Assembly (NCBI GenBank): GCA_900539145.1
Contig: UQAX01000012.1
Span: forward strand, 1-57,072
Length of the DNA: 57,072 nt
Direction: 5' to 3'
Source of the DNA: an uncultured Blautia sp.
Lineage (GTDB): Bacteria; Bacillota; Clostridia; Lachnospirales; Lachnospiraceae
How positions within the stretch are numbered: position 1 is the first letter of the stretch; each line of letters starts with the position of its first letter. The notes beneath the pieces are model-generated. The model was not told the DNA's origin. It made no database searches and saw only the letters and a program-made list of their open reading frames with translations. The position numbers were made by a program, and so were the translations under genes. Positions 24,064 through 33,562 of this stretch are shown here, piece by piece.

Positions 24064-24885
24064 TTAAAACTCCTCAATATTAATCTGCTCTGTTCGCTTC
24101 ACATTATAGGGAAGAATTGAATTTGCAAACTCCTGAAAACATTCCTCCTCATCACTGACGAAAAAGCGGTAGGGAAATTCTTCATCTGTATGTATCTCGT
24201 TTTCCATGCCCTGCTCTTTTAAAAGCCGCTGTAATTCCTTTGCCGTTTCATAAGCGGGATTTACCAGAGTCACCTCATCCCCTACCAAGGTCTTTAAGGT
24301 AGAGCGAAGAAGGGGGTAATGAGTGCAGCCCAAAATAAGGGTATCAATGTCTTTTTCCAGTAATGGCGCAAGATACCGCTTAGCAACCTCAATCGTCACC
24401 GGATCTTTCAGCCAGCCTTCCTCTACCAGAGGTACAAATAGCGGACAGGGCTGCCCGATTACTTCAATTTCCGGATTTTCTGCCTGAATGGTCCTGCGGT
24501 ACAAGTCCGATTTTACCGTAGCTCTTGTTCCGATAAGCCCAATCTTTTTATTTCTGGTAGTCTGGGCTGCCACCTTTGCTCCCGGCTTTACCACACCGAT
24601 AATGGGAATGTCAATTTCTTCACTGATTGTTTCAAGAGCCAGCGCACTTGCCGTATTGCAGGCTACTACAATGGCTTTTACCTCCTGTGTCTGTAAAAAG
24701 CGGACAATCTGTCTGGAATATCGCAAAATGGTTTCTTTTGATTTACTTCCGTAAGGAACTCTTGCCGTGTCACCGAAATACACGATTTTCTCATGAGGCA
24801 GATTTCGCATAATCTCTCTCGCAACTGTCAGACCTCCGACTCCGGAGTCAAAAACGCCAATGGGCGCTGTTTTTTTATATTTCAT
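24064..24885 (-). CDS. murI: Glutamate racemase
   Basis: Makes D-glutamate for peptidoglycan. The 273 residues have IGVFDSGVGGLTV (catalytic Asp), YFGDTARVPYGSK, VACNTASALAL with the first catalytic Cys (about 76), and ILGCTHYPLL with the second Cys (about 188). It sits in a minus-strand pair with DUF1934 and downstream of spore genes. Start ATG at 24885 has a weak GAGG site. Confidence 0.96.
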   Translation of the reverse strand: MKYKKTAPIGVFDSGVGGLTVAREIMRNLPHEKIVYFGDTARVPYGSKSKETILRYSRQIVRFLQTQEVKAIVVACNTASALALETISEEIDIPIIGVVKPGAKVAAQTTRNKKIGLIGTRATVKSDLYRRTIQAENPEIEVIGQPCPLFVPLVEEGWLKDPVTIEVAKRYLAPLLEKDIDTLILGCTHYPLLRSTLKTLVGDEVTLVNPAYETAKELQRLLKEQGMENEIHTDEEFPYRFFVSDEEECFQEFANSILPYNVKRTEQINIEEF

Positions 24886-24955
24886 ACAATAACCTCATAA
24901 CTGTCATTTTATCGTCTGTTCTTCATTTTACCCTTAACAAAGGGATATTGCAAGG

Positions 24956-25618
24956 TTAAAACCAACGAAATCCAATCTTCACTTTTGGCTTTTCCTGTGG
25001 ATTTTTTAAAATCTCGTCAAATTCCTCCTCTGTAAGTACGGACTTTAAATCTTCTTTCTTCTCCTCTGTCACAATGCCGTAGGTATCATCAATAAAACAT
25101 AAGCTGGGATACAGCACGCACCACCAGTTATGCCCCTGCGCCTCCCCGATACGTACGTTTAATGCTTCGTATTCGCCTGCGGGAAAGGTACAATCTCCGT
25201 AAGTTTTGTCAGGAAAATAGGTGTTCTCCACTGCTGCCTGAACCTCATAAGTAAAGCCCGCTTCCTTCACGATTTTCTCTGCTTCTTCCTCTATTTCCTG
25301 CAAATGGGTAAGCACCAGCTCCTTTGTTTCTTCTAAGTCGGCATCCTGCTTTAATTTTTGCTGCAAATACTCCACAATTCTGTCTTTCACCTGTAATTTC
25401 AGCTTCTGGTCTGCCTCTTTATCACTATTTGCGATAACGTGGAGGCGGAACACCTCACTTGCAATCCCCTGTTGGATTTCCCTGTCAAGGCGTGCCTGTA
25501 TTTCTCTGTTTTCTCGTTTTAAACGAACCGTATTTATTCCTGTTAAAAATAAAGTCAATGCCAGCCCCAAAACTGCTGCTGCCAACCAGATTTTTCTGTC
25601 TTTCTGTTTTTCACTCAA
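24956..25618 (-). CDS. spoIIR: Stage II sporulation protein R
   Basis: Secreted forespore signal that triggers SpoIIGA processing of pro-sigma-E. The 220-residue protein has an N-terminal signal/membrane segment (residues about 11-28), VFRLHVIANSDKEADQKLKLQVKD, the helical middle, and a C-terminal TFPAGEYEALNVRIGEAQGHNWWCVLYP block; all are family hallmarks. The start is a TTG with AGGAGG 10 nt away. It follows the germination genes on the same strand. Confidence 0.95.
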   Translation of the reverse strand: MSEKQKDRKIWLAAAVLGLALTLFLTGINTVRLKRENREIQARLDREIQQGIASEVFRLHVIANSDKEADQKLKLQVKDRIVEYLQQKLKQDADLEETKELVLTHLQEIEEEAEKIVKEAGFTYEVQAAVENTYFPDKTYGDCTFPAGEYEALNVRIGEAQGHNWWCVLYPSLCFIDDTYGIVTEEKKEDLKSVLTEEEFDEILKNPQEKPKVKIGFRWF

Positions 25619-25644
25619 CTTTTATGTACCTCCTGATTTTGTTA

Positions 25645-27300
25645 TCAGGAGTATTGACGGATTTGCGGTCTCTTATTCACCAATTCTGCCTCTAAAAGCT
25701 GTGGCAGCTGTTCCTTTCTGTGCCACCTATTGTATAAATCCTGAAGGGTTACTGCGTTTTTGGGCTTGCCTTCCAGATTATTTTCTAAAATTCCTGTAAG
25801 ATAATCTCCCACAGACTCCCCTCCCTGTGTGTCAAAGCTCATAAGAGCCTTCACATCTTCACAGGAAAACACATAAATATTTCCCGCCACGGAAGGCTTT
25901 TCCTCTAAATAATTTAAAAATTCAAACAAGGCATCCTCGTTTTCCAGCAAATCCTTGCCTAAAAGAATGATTTTCATGTGTCCCATATCCAGATAATTTT
26001 TTTGATTTCTGTTAAACGCCTCTTCCGCTTCCTTGGGAGTAGCTCCCTGATAAGAAATTGCCTGAGGCTGCTCCTCCTGATTTTTCCCTTGTCCTGTAAT
26101 TTCTCCCAAGCCCGGAATACCATAAATCAGTTCAAAGCTTCCATCTTTATAATCTGCGCTCATGGACAATGGAAAGGCTCTGTTTTCCAGAGACACCCCA
26201 CAGCCTGACAGGGGAAGCATACACAGTAAAATTGCCGCTCCTTTTACAAAAACAGATTTCTTTTTCCCTGCAAAGCCTGCATAGATAAGAAGGAGCAGGA
26301 ACAATGGTCCGTAAAACCACCCTGTAATTTTCCAAAAAAGCTCCGGTGATACCTGTGCTTTTTCACATATTAAGGCTGCTGCCACCACTCCCGCTGCCAG
26401 AAAAGGCGCTCCTTTTTCCATATCTGTCCGCACCAAAAGCTCATGATTATAGAAAAACACACCTCCCAGCGCAAACAACATACTGAACATTACCGCAGCC
26501 ACCCAAAAAATATCCACACGCTCCAGAAAATCTCCCGGAATTCGGATGCCTGCCATAAATTCAACCATGGGATACTGCCTGTGTTCATATCCTCCAATCC
26601 CAAAGCTTCCCTGAAGCAATAAAAGGCACAGCATCAAAATCCCTGTCACAAGAAACAATGCGCCCCTCATGACCTTTCCCGTTTCTCCCGGTTTTTTCAC
26701 ATTTCCCAGCGCCACAGGCAAAAATGTAAAAGGCAAAAACGCACAAAAAACCTGATAGCTGCCTTTTAACCATCCCTGCAAGGTTAAATCCCCCAACTCA
26801 CCCAAATAATAGCTTTTCATCCGTAAAATCCCAAGACACAGCATCCCTGCCAGAATAAAGAGGAAAACAGGAAAACATACCTCTGCCATTCTTCCCCGCC
26901 TTTCCAGTCCCTGATGACTGCCCAGATACGTAACTATTCCTGCCAGAACAATCACAATCCAATACACACTGCCTTCTATCAGAAAGCGGTCTGTAATTCT
27001 GGCTGTCATCAAAAGAAGATACACTCCCATCAGCCACAGCCATGACATATACAAAAAAACAAAAACGCTGCCTAATATTTTCCCCATATATCTTCTGGGA
27101 TTTTGCATAACTGTTTTTATTCGGATAAAATAAATACAGAAAAGGAGATAAACTGCCATTGCAGTAAGTAAACACAATATTCCCTGCCTTCCTGAAACCT
27201 CCGGAAACACAGGAATTGCCAATGTGTAAATCCCGATAAGTCCCAGAATAATTTGCCGAAACAGCTGTCTGTGAGAAATTCTGGCATTGTCTGCAAACAT
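25645..27300 (-). CDS. GerB-type germinant-receptor permease fused to a GerC domain
   Basis: A 551-residue fusion. Residues 1 to about 345 form a ten-helix GerB permease (APC-like fold). After KKSVFVKGAAILL a lipobox LPLSGC (Cys 367) appears, then 184 residues like the first domain of the GerC lipoprotein (LENRAFPLSMSADY, KEAEEAFNRNQKNYLDMGHMK, GKDLLENEDALFEFLNY). The two usually separate genes are joined in frame, and the C-terminal GerC domains (about 170 further residues) are missing. It begins 1 nt after gerA ends. It should form the inner-membrane receptor with GerA. Confidence 0.88.
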   Translation of the reverse strand: MFADNARISHRQLFRQIILGLIGIYTLAIPVFPEVSGRQGILCLLTAMAVYLLFCIYFIRIKTVMQNPRRYMGKILGSVFVFLYMSWLWLMGVYLLLMTARITDRFLIEGSVYWIVIVLAGIVTYLGSHQGLERRGRMAEVCFPVFLFILAGMLCLGILRMKSYYLGELGDLTLQGWLKGSYQVFCAFLPFTFLPVALGNVKKPGETGKVMRGALFLVTGILMLCLLLLQGSFGIGGYEHRQYPMVEFMAGIRIPGDFLERVDIFWVAAVMFSMLFALGGVFFYNHELLVRTDMEKGAPFLAAGVVAAALICEKAQVSPELFWKITGWFYGPLFLLLLIYAGFAGKKKSVFVKGAAILLCMLPLSGCGVSLENRAFPLSMSADYKDGSFELIYGIPGLGEITGQGKNQEEQPQAISYQGATPKEAEEAFNRNQKNYLDMGHMKIILLGKDLLENEDALFEFLNYLEEKPSVAGNIYVFSCEDVKALMSFDTQGGESVGDYLTGILENNLEGKPKNAVTLQDLYNRWHRKEQLPQLLEAELVNKRPQIRQYS

Positions 27301-27301
27301 A

Positions 27302-28798
27302 TCATGCCCCTCCTTTCTTCTTTGTTCGGAGTTTTACCTGTTCCTCACGCCTTGCATACAGAGGTCTTTTGGTAAGAAAGCGAAAAGGAGCACGAACCGT
27401 TCCGTCCTGCTCTCCTCTGTATCCCGCCTGATTTTGGGCTGCAAAAGGAGTCAAATAAGGAATTCCAAAGCTTTTTAATCCTGCCAGATGGCTGATAACC
27501 AGATAAAGTCCTAACAAAATGCCAAAGACTCCCAGCGTTCCCCCCAGAAAAATAAAGCCAAATTTTAACATTCGAAATGGCGCTGAAAATTCCTGATTTG
27601 GAATTGCCAGTGAGCAAAGCGCTGTCACAGCCACTACCACCACTACAATGGGGCTTACCAAATTGGCTTCCACCGCTGCCTGCCCGACAATCAGGCCTCC
27701 TACAATACCAATGGTTCCTCCAAGAGGTCCGGGCATACGCACCCCTGCTTCCCGAATGGTTTCAAAGGCAATTTCCATAAACAGCACCTCCAAAAGAGCC
27801 GGAAAAGGAACGCCCTGCCTTGCCTCGGAAAAGGATAAAATCAAATTGGTAGGCAAAACCTGCGTGTGAAAATTCGTAACAGCAAGATAAGTTCCGGAAA
27901 ACAACAAGGTTAAAAACAAGGCAAAATAGCGAATAAGCCGCTGAAAGCTTACAATTTCAAAATGATTATAATTGTCCTCGCTCACCTGCAAGAAATCGTT
28001 TAAAACTGCCGGAAGCAAAATTCCTGTGGGAGAATGGTCACAGAGCAGTAAAATTCTGCCGTTTAAAATTTCCGCCGCACATTTATCCGGCCGCTCCGAA
28101 GTCTGAAACTGAGGAAAAGGAGACAGCCAATGCTTCTCCGTAAGCTGTTCAATGGCTCCGGTGTCCAAAATTCCGTCAATCACAAAAGAGTCCAAGCGGT
28201 TTTCAAGCTCTGATAAAAGCTCCGGCCGCACTAAATCTTCCATATATAAAAGCTGTACCAGAGTCTGGCTTCTCTCTCCCAATGTTTTCTGTTTTACCTT
28301 TAATCTTGTGTCCCGAATTCTCTTTCGAACCAGTGCAGCGTTGGTTTTTACTGCATCAGTGAAACCCTCCTTTGAGCCTCGAAGCACCTTTTCTCTGCTG
28401 GACTCCGAAACACTGAGATTGGGGTATCCTTTACTGCCGATTTTGATTGCCTTATTGTAACCATCTATAAAAAAAATTGCATTTCCTGCCAACATAGCTG
28501 CAAAGGCTTTATCCATGTCTTCCAAAGGCTGCACATCAGAAATCCCCATTCCATTGTCCTTGATAAATTCAATCAGCTCGTCTCCCGGCATCTCCCATAT
28601 GTGATTTACCAGCTTGCCGATTACAGAGTCCTCCAGCACCATGTTGCTTACGGCAACTTCAATGTAAACCACCATGCAGCGTATTTTTTTGCCCTCCCCT
28701 AAAAGCATGGGGCGAATGATACAGTCGTCACAGTTTTGCAGGCGTTTTCTCACGTATGCTTCGTTTTCATCAATATGTGGTGAGATTATATTATTCAT
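27302..28798 (-). CDS. GerA-family spore germination protein
   Basis: Membrane protein of 498 residues with the soluble N-terminal GerA domain (about 1-270) and four to six membrane segments at about 280-450. Typical blocks: SVQPLEDMDKAFAAMLAGNAIFFIDG, SRAREKVLRGSKEGFTDAVKTNAALVRKRIRD-like (SREKVLRGSKEGFTD), PLGGTIGIVGGLIVGQAAVEA, and a basic tail. It forms a germinant channel with the GerB-GerC protein just downstream. Confidence 0.94.
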   Translation of the reverse strand: MNNIISPHIDENEAYVRKRLQNCDDCIIRPMLLGEGKKIRCMVVYIEVAVSNMVLEDSVIGKLVNHIWEMPGDELIEFIKDNGMGISDVQPLEDMDKAFAAMLAGNAIFFIDGYNKAIKIGSKGYPNLSVSESSREKVLRGSKEGFTDAVKTNAALVRKRIRDTRLKVKQKTLGERSQTLVQLLYMEDLVRPELLSELENRLDSFVIDGILDTGAIEQLTEKHWLSPFPQFQTSERPDKCAAEILNGRILLLCDHSPTGILLPAVLNDFLQVSEDNYNHFEIVSFQRLIRYFALFLTLLFSGTYLAVTNFHTQVLPTNLILSFSEARQGVPFPALLEVLFMEIAFETIREAGVRMPGPLGGTIGIVGGLIVGQAAVEANLVSPIVVVVVAVTALCSLAIPNQEFSAPFRMLKFGFIFLGGTLGVFGILLGLYLVISHLAGLKSFGIPYLTPFAAQNQAGYRGEQDGTVRAPFRFLTKRPLYARREEQVKLRTKKKGGA

Positions 28799-28821
28799 GA
28801 TTTTCTCCTCAAAATGATTTT

Positions 28822-28866
28822 AAAAAAAGGAGTTGCCACACAAGCTTCGTGCAACATCTCCTTTTA
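28822..28866 (-). terminator. Terminator between gntR and gerA
   Basis: AAAGGAG...TTGC stem on the minus strand ending CTCCTTTTTTT. It closes the ispE-gntR transcript before gerA. Confidence 0.8.
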
Positions 28867-28887
28867 TTATCTCACCTATATTTTCTT

Positions 28888-29553
28888 TTATTCTTGATTT
28901 AAGCTGCGAATAATCGCTTTTTGCTGATTATCAATATGAAGCTGAACGTAATCTAAAGCCTTTTTTTCGTCTCTTGCTCTTAGAGCCTCGCAAATGGATT
29001 TGTGTTCTTCCGCCAATGTGCGGCGCACAGCAATGTCTTTTAAATATTCCATACGATAACGATACATCTGCTCTCTTAAATTATTCAAAAGCTGTACCAG
29101 ACGTTTGTTGTTGGTTGCCTGATAAATGGTATCATGAAATTCCACATCTACCTCTGCCAGTTCTGTAAGGTTGTCGGACTCAATGAGTGTCTGAAAATGT
29201 GCTTCGATTTCTTCCAGATGTTCCATTTCTTCCTTTGTAATTCTCTCACAGGCAAGGGAAATGGCTAAAACCTCCATTCCTTTTCTGACCTCCAGCACAT
29301 CATTTAAGTCTCTCTCTGTAATGGAAGCAACTTTTGCACCCTTTCTGGGAGCCATCACAACAAGTCCTTCCAGCTCCAGCTTACGGATTGCTTCTCTGAT
29401 AGGGGTACGGCTGACTCCCAGCTTGTCTGCCAAAGCAATTTCCATCAGACGTTCTCCCGGTTTTAGTTCGCCCTTCAAAATCGCCCTTCTCAATGTATTA
29501 AAAACTACATCCCTTAAAGGAAGATAGTCGTCCATATTCATTTCCAAATCCAT
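28888..29553 (-). CDS. FadR-subfamily GntR regulator (FCD domain)
   Basis: A 221-residue regulator. Winged helix at 10-75 (LADKLGVSRTPIREAIRKLELEGLV) and helical FCD domain with metal-ligand type residues (EVDVEFHDTIYQATNN, EEHKSICEALRA, YVQLHIDNQQKAI). It lies 5 nt after ispE and reads from the same transcript. This GntR-IspE pairing is common in Lachnospiraceae as far as I recall. Target and ligand unknown. Confidence 0.9.
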   Translation of the reverse strand: MDLEMNMDDYLPLRDVVFNTLRRAILKGELKPGERLMEIALADKLGVSRTPIREAIRKLELEGLVVMAPRKGAKVASITERDLNDVLEVRKGMEVLAISLACERITKEEMEHLEEIEAHFQTLIESDNLTELAEVDVEFHDTIYQATNNKRLVQLLNNLREQMYRYRMEYLKDIAVRRTLAEEHKSICEALRARDEKKALDYVQLHIDNQQKAIIRSLNQE

Positions 29554-29558
29554 TCCTG

Positions 29559-30431
29559 CTATTTTCTCCTTCCGCCATTGTTAAATACTGTTGTCAAAAA
29601 AACGGTTCTTGCCAGACGGCTTTCCCGCAGCACTTCACAGGCGTTTTCCGCCGTTGCTTTATCATCAAATAATCCGAATACCGTAGGGCCGCTGCCGCTC
29701 ATCATAGCATTTAATGCCCCATGTTCTTTCATATGGTCTTTAATTTTCTGAATAACCGGATAATGAGGAATTGTAACCGTTTCCAGTACATTTCCCATGC
29801 AGTCTGCAATCTTATTCAAATTATGCCACTGAATTGCATCCAGCATTTTATCAATTTCAGGATGATACTCTAATTCATTGGCATGAAGATTTTCATAGAC
29901 AAACTTTGTAGACACGCTGATTGCCGGCTTTCCGATAAGCACATAACAATCCGGACACGCAGGAAGGGCACGGAGCTTGTCTCCAATTCCCTCTGCCAAC
30001 GCAGTTCCTCTTAAAAGACAATATGGCACGTCTGCACCGATTTTCACGCCTCTTTCCATCAGCTCTTTTACAGAAAGTCCCAATCCAAACAAACGATTTA
30101 CTCCAATCATGGTTGCTGCCGCATCAGAGCTTCCGCCTGCCATGCCTGCCGCCACAGGAATAAATTTCTGCAAATCTACGGTAATTCCCTGCTCTACTTG
30201 AAATTCATCCATCAAAAGTTTCGCCGCTTTATATACCAGATTGCTTTCATTTACCGGTATGAAAGGCAGATTGGTAGTAATTTTAATTCCCGGTGTTTTA
30301 CTGATTTCTATATCTAATTGGTCGTACATATTAATTGTCTGCATAATCATGCGCAATTCATGATATCCGTCTTCTCTTTTACGCAGAACATCTAAACCAA
30401 GATTGATTTTTGCCAACGCTCTTAATCTCAT
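29559..30431 (-). CDS. ispE: 4-diphosphocytidyl-2-C-methyl-D-erythritol kinase
   Basis: GHMP kinase of the non-mevalonate isoprenoid pathway. The 290 residues show LRALAKINLGLDVL at the start (catalytic Lys), PVAAGMAGGSSDAAATM (about 92; ATP loop), GADVPYCL (Asp about 137) and MSGSGPTVFGLF near the C-terminus. Length is normal. It heads the gntR transcript. Confidence 0.96.
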   Translation of the reverse strand: MRLRALAKINLGLDVLRKREDGYHELRMIMQTINMYDQLDIEISKTPGIKITTNLPFIPVNESNLVYKAAKLLMDEFQVEQGITVDLQKFIPVAAGMAGGSSDAAATMIGVNRLFGLGLSVKELMERGVKIGADVPYCLLRGTALAEGIGDKLRALPACPDCYVLIGKPAISVSTKFVYENLHANELEYHPEIDKMLDAIQWHNLNKIADCMGNVLETVTIPHYPVIQKIKDHMKEHGALNAMMSGSGPTVFGLFDDKATAENACEVLRESRLARTVFLTTVFNNGGRRK

Positions 30432-30540
30432 GGCTTCTCCTCCGACTTTTGTATATTGTATTCCTTTTAGTACATTCTATTCTATATGAAAACATATTTT
30501 TTTTCAACTGGCAAGATAGCCAAACAATTTCCCCTATTTT

Positions 30541-30575
30541 TAAAGGAGCCGTTTACACGAAACCGCTCCTTTTAC
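30541..30575 (-). terminator. Hairpin terminator after sipL
   Basis: AAAGGAGCCGTTT/AAACCGCTCCTTT stem; only a short T-run follows on either strand, so a moderate terminator. Confidence 0.5.
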
Positions 30576-30585
30576 TGAAAATATT

Positions 30586-32145
30586 TTATTTTTCTACTTT
30601 TTTCATAAGCACTAAGGTGTCATACGGTTTAATTGTTTCATTTTCCATTTCATTCAATTCTAAAATCGTATCAATGGTCGTGTAAAACCGCTTTGCAATA
30701 TCCCAAAGGGTATCCTGCGGCTGTACCTGATATCCCACAATTCCCGGCATATTACGCAGCTTTTCCCTGTCCAGCTCTCTTTCTTCAATATTTTGGATAA
30801 TTCCTGTTTCTCTTTGTTTCATTACCAGCGCATTTAAATTAATCACGATTTTTGCCTCGATTTCATCGCTGTCAATCATGGTCGTGGACAACTGCTCTAA
30901 GTCCGCTCGCATATAATATACACAATTTTCTGTAATATGCTCTGCCTCAATGACATGCTGGAAGGGTATCATGGTTTCCATAGAATAAAACGGCATATCA
31001 TCATCTCCGATAATATATAAAATCCGAATTTGGACAACGCCCTCCACCTCAATTCCATCTTCTACAATTCTGCTGCTGTCTACTTTTACATTTCCGTCAC
31101 TGTGACAAATCTGCAAAATTTTTCCGTGACTGTTTTCTATTTTAATCCTGTCATTCACCTTGCACTTTGAAAAGTTTTTCACCAGCAGACTTTCCAATAC
31201 CTGATTTTCCCTGACTGCCTCACACTCTTTTAACGGCGTGTATACGTCCATGAGAAGAGATAATTCCTCTTCCTCATAAATTTTCAGCTCCAGCTCCAAA
31301 ACAGCGTCCACCCCAATGACACGCTCTTCTCCGTCTTCATCCTGTTTCACCTTTAAATCGCCCTGGGGCATAGAAATTTCCACATTGGGTATCATTTCCT
31401 GTGTGCAGCCCACACACTCCAACTCCTGATAAAAAGGAACAGAATGCTCCAGCCATTGCAGGGAATTATTATCATCATTTCCGCTATAAAGAGCAAAGAC
31501 AAACAGCTCTCCCTTTACTGCAATTTTATCGTTTTCCGCACGAATATCCAGCCCTCTTACCTCTACGGTATTCCAAAGCAGCTCATAAATATCCGGCTTG
31601 TTGGAGCTTAGAGAAATATCCTCTTTTACACGCATGGTGTCTTTTTTATGTATCACAGTACCGAGAATAGAAACATCCTCTTTTTTCTGGGAAATTTCAT
31701 CATCCTCCACGGCAACGGGCAGCTCCAGCTCTTTACTTTCCTCCACGTAAGCTGTAAAAGTCACCAATGCCTTTATATTCAATTTTCTGGAATTTATAAG
31801 CTGAACGCTCAAATCCTCGATATCCCATTTTAACTGTACTTTATCTCCGCTTTCCAGCCCCTCTAAGTTTAAAGTCTCTCCGATACGCAAGGTTCCCATA
31901 AGGCTTTGAAGGCGTCTTTCTTCATTGTCGCTGACGTATAAAAGACTCACTACCAGCGCCCCTGTAATATATGCACGCCCCTCGCTTATCTGAATATCCT
32001 CTAACTGGATATCGCCCTTTTTCTGTATCATGCGCCCGATATCCGGCTTTACATCAGGAACGTTTAAATCCTCATCAAAAGTAATCTGATTAACTGCCTC
32101 GCACTTTTTTTGAAGCATATACATATTTTTTGTTACCAGCTCCAC
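30586..32145 (-). CDS. sipL: SipL-like spore protein (DUF3794 repeats + LysM)
   Basis: A 519-residue protein with the DUF3794/SPOCS repeats (about 20-140, 160-290, 320-440; for example DLNVPDVKPDIGRMIQKKG, SLSSNKPDIYELL) and a C-terminal LysM (GYQVQPQDTLWDIAKRFY, about 465-515). In Clostridioides difficile SipL binds SpoIVA to anchor the spore coat; length (about 515) and layout match. It follows the PrcB-like lipoprotein gene by 15 nt. Confidence 0.9.
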   Translation of the reverse strand: MELVTKNMYMLQKKCEAVNQITFDEDLNVPDVKPDIGRMIQKKGDIQLEDIQISEGRAYITGALVVSLLYVSDNEERRLQSLMGTLRIGETLNLEGLESGDKVQLKWDIEDLSVQLINSRKLNIKALVTFTAYVEESKELELPVAVEDDEISQKKEDVSILGTVIHKKDTMRVKEDISLSSNKPDIYELLWNTVEVRGLDIRAENDKIAVKGELFVFALYSGNDDNNSLQWLEHSVPFYQELECVGCTQEMIPNVEISMPQGDLKVKQDEDGEERVIGVDAVLELELKIYEEEELSLLMDVYTPLKECEAVRENQVLESLLVKNFSKCKVNDRIKIENSHGKILQICHSDGNVKVDSSRIVEDGIEVEGVVQIRILYIIGDDDMPFYSMETMIPFQHVIEAEHITENCVYYMRADLEQLSTTMIDSDEIEAKIVINLNALVMKQRETGIIQNIEERELDREKLRNMPGIVGYQVQPQDTLWDIAKRFYTTIDTILELNEMENETIKPYDTLVLMKKVEK

Positions 32146-32160
32146 ACCACTACCCCTTTT

Positions 32161-32571
32161 CTATTCAAAAATAACCGGCTCTTCCCGATATTTCATCTTA
32201 ATCACCAGACAGGGATAAGATGCTTCCTCCTTCAGTTCTTCGCCCTCCTGAGGGCCAAGCAGCGTTGTCTGTAAATGAATTGCATTATCCCACAGGGATA
32301 AATCTTCAATTTGTATGCTGTACCCTCCTGTTTTCTGTTCTCCATATCCTTTCATGAGGTAAAGATATCCTGCATCCTGATAAGTCATCTGAAATTCCTT
32401 TGCCTTATTCTCACCTATCAATTCTTTTACTTTTTCAGGATAATCTTCCTCTTTCATAACGGTATACTCCGGTTTTACACCGTCCATTGCCCTTACTTTT
32501 TCAATGCTGCAGCCACATAAAAAGCAGGATATCACTGTCAAAAGCAGGATTATGGCTGTTCCTTTTTTCAC
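32161..32571 (-). CDS. PrcB-type lipoprotein
   Basis: A 136-residue lipoprotein with lipobox FLCGC (Cys about 20) and a PrcB_C-like domain: GYLYLMKGYGEQKTGGYSIQI, TTLLGPQEGEEL, SYPCLVIKMKYREEPVIF. Probably binds an extracellular protease or peptide. It is 15 nt upstream of sipL and may be spore-related. Confidence 0.8.
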   Translation of the reverse strand: MKKGTAIILLLTVISCFLCGCSIEKVRAMDGVKPEYTVMKEEDYPEKVKELIGENKAKEFQMTYQDAGYLYLMKGYGEQKTGGYSIQIEDLSLWDNAIHLQTTLLGPQEGEELKEEASYPCLVIKMKYREEPVIFE

Positions 32572-32646
32572 ATCTTACGCCACCTTCACTTTGCCAGTCT
32601 TATCCTAAATGTATGCGGATTTTTTCTGAAATATGCGTACTAATCC

Positions 32647-32675
32647 TTGCATATTAGAGATGATTTCATTATACT
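32647..32675 (+). promoter_or_regulatory. Promoter of plsC
   Basis: TTGCAT, 17-bp spacer, TATACT, about 60 nt before the start at 32735. Confidence 0.8.
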
Positions 32676-32734
32676 TTATTAGATAGGTTGGGCCTGCACA
32701 ATTAATTATTCAAAAGAAAGAAAGGTTATTTATT

Positions 32735-33475
32735 ATGTTTCGATTTCTTATTGTATGTATCTGCGTTATCGGATACTTAATTCTGTCTATTCCTATTCTT
32801 ATTGTGGAATGGATTGTAGGGAAGTTCAACAAACGAGCAAAGGATATCAGCTCCCTGCGTATTATTCAAACAGTTTTCAAATTTGTTCTGAAGGTTACCG
32901 GTGCAAAAATCACTATTATCGGCCATGAAAATGTTCCTACCAATCAGGCTGTACTGTATATCGGAAACCACAGAAGTTTTTTTGATATTCTGCTGACTTA
33001 CACTTTATGCCCTGATTTAACCGGCTATATTGCCAAAAAAGAAATGGAGCCAATCCCTCTGCTTTCTACATGGATGCGTTATCTTCATTGCCTGTTCTTA
33101 GACAGACAGGATATTAAAGCCGGAATGAAAACTATTTTAACTGCCATTGATAAAGTGAAAAGCGGAATTTCTATTTGTATTTTCCCTGAAGGTACAAGAA
33201 ATAAGGGAGAAAACGAACTGGAAATGCTTCCTTTCCACGAAGGCAGCTTTAAAATCGCCACAAAGGCAGGATGCCCGATTATTCCCATTGCAATCAGCAA
33301 CTCTGCTGAAATTTTTGAAGCACATTTTCCAAAAATCAAGCCTTGCAAGGTAGTAGTTGAATATGGCGCTCCCATTTATCCTGACCAATTAGAAAAGGAA
33401 GATAAAAAGCATCTAGGGGCGTATACACAGAAAGTTATTTTAGAAATGTTAGAAAAAAATCACGATTTAGTTTAA
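32735..33475 (+). CDS. plsC: 1-acyl-sn-glycerol-3-phosphate acyltransferase
   Basis: Membrane-bound enzyme making phosphatidic acid. The 246 residues have an N-terminal membrane helix (2-22) and the catalytic motifs NHRSFFD (HX4D, about 78), FLDRQDIKAG, FPEGTRNKGE (about 150) and IPIAISNS. An AAAGGTT site precedes the ATG. Stand-alone plus-strand gene with its own promoter. Confidence 0.94.
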   Translation: MFRFLIVCICVIGYLILSIPILIVEWIVGKFNKRAKDISSLRIIQTVFKFVLKVTGAKITIIGHENVPTNQAVLYIGNHRSFFDILLTYTLCPDLTGYIAKKEMEPIPLLSTWMRYLHCLFLDRQDIKAGMKTILTAIDKVKSGISICIFPEGTRNKGENELEMLPFHEGSFKIATKAGCPIIPIAISNSAEIFEAHFPKIKPCKVVVEYGAPIYPDQLEKEDKKHLGAYTQKVILEMLEKNHDLV

Positions 33476-33482
33476 AAAATGA

Positions 33483-33521
33483 GGCTGTCGCATTTGATGT
33501 ACCTCTAATGCGCCAGCCCCA
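33483..33521 (+). terminator. Hairpin after plsC
   Basis: GGCTG.GCATT/AATGC.CAGCC stem without a clear T-tract; weak terminator candidate. Confidence 0.4.
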
Positions 33522-33562
33522 TATACTTTCCGACAGTCAGACATACTTTTAAATTCAATTCC

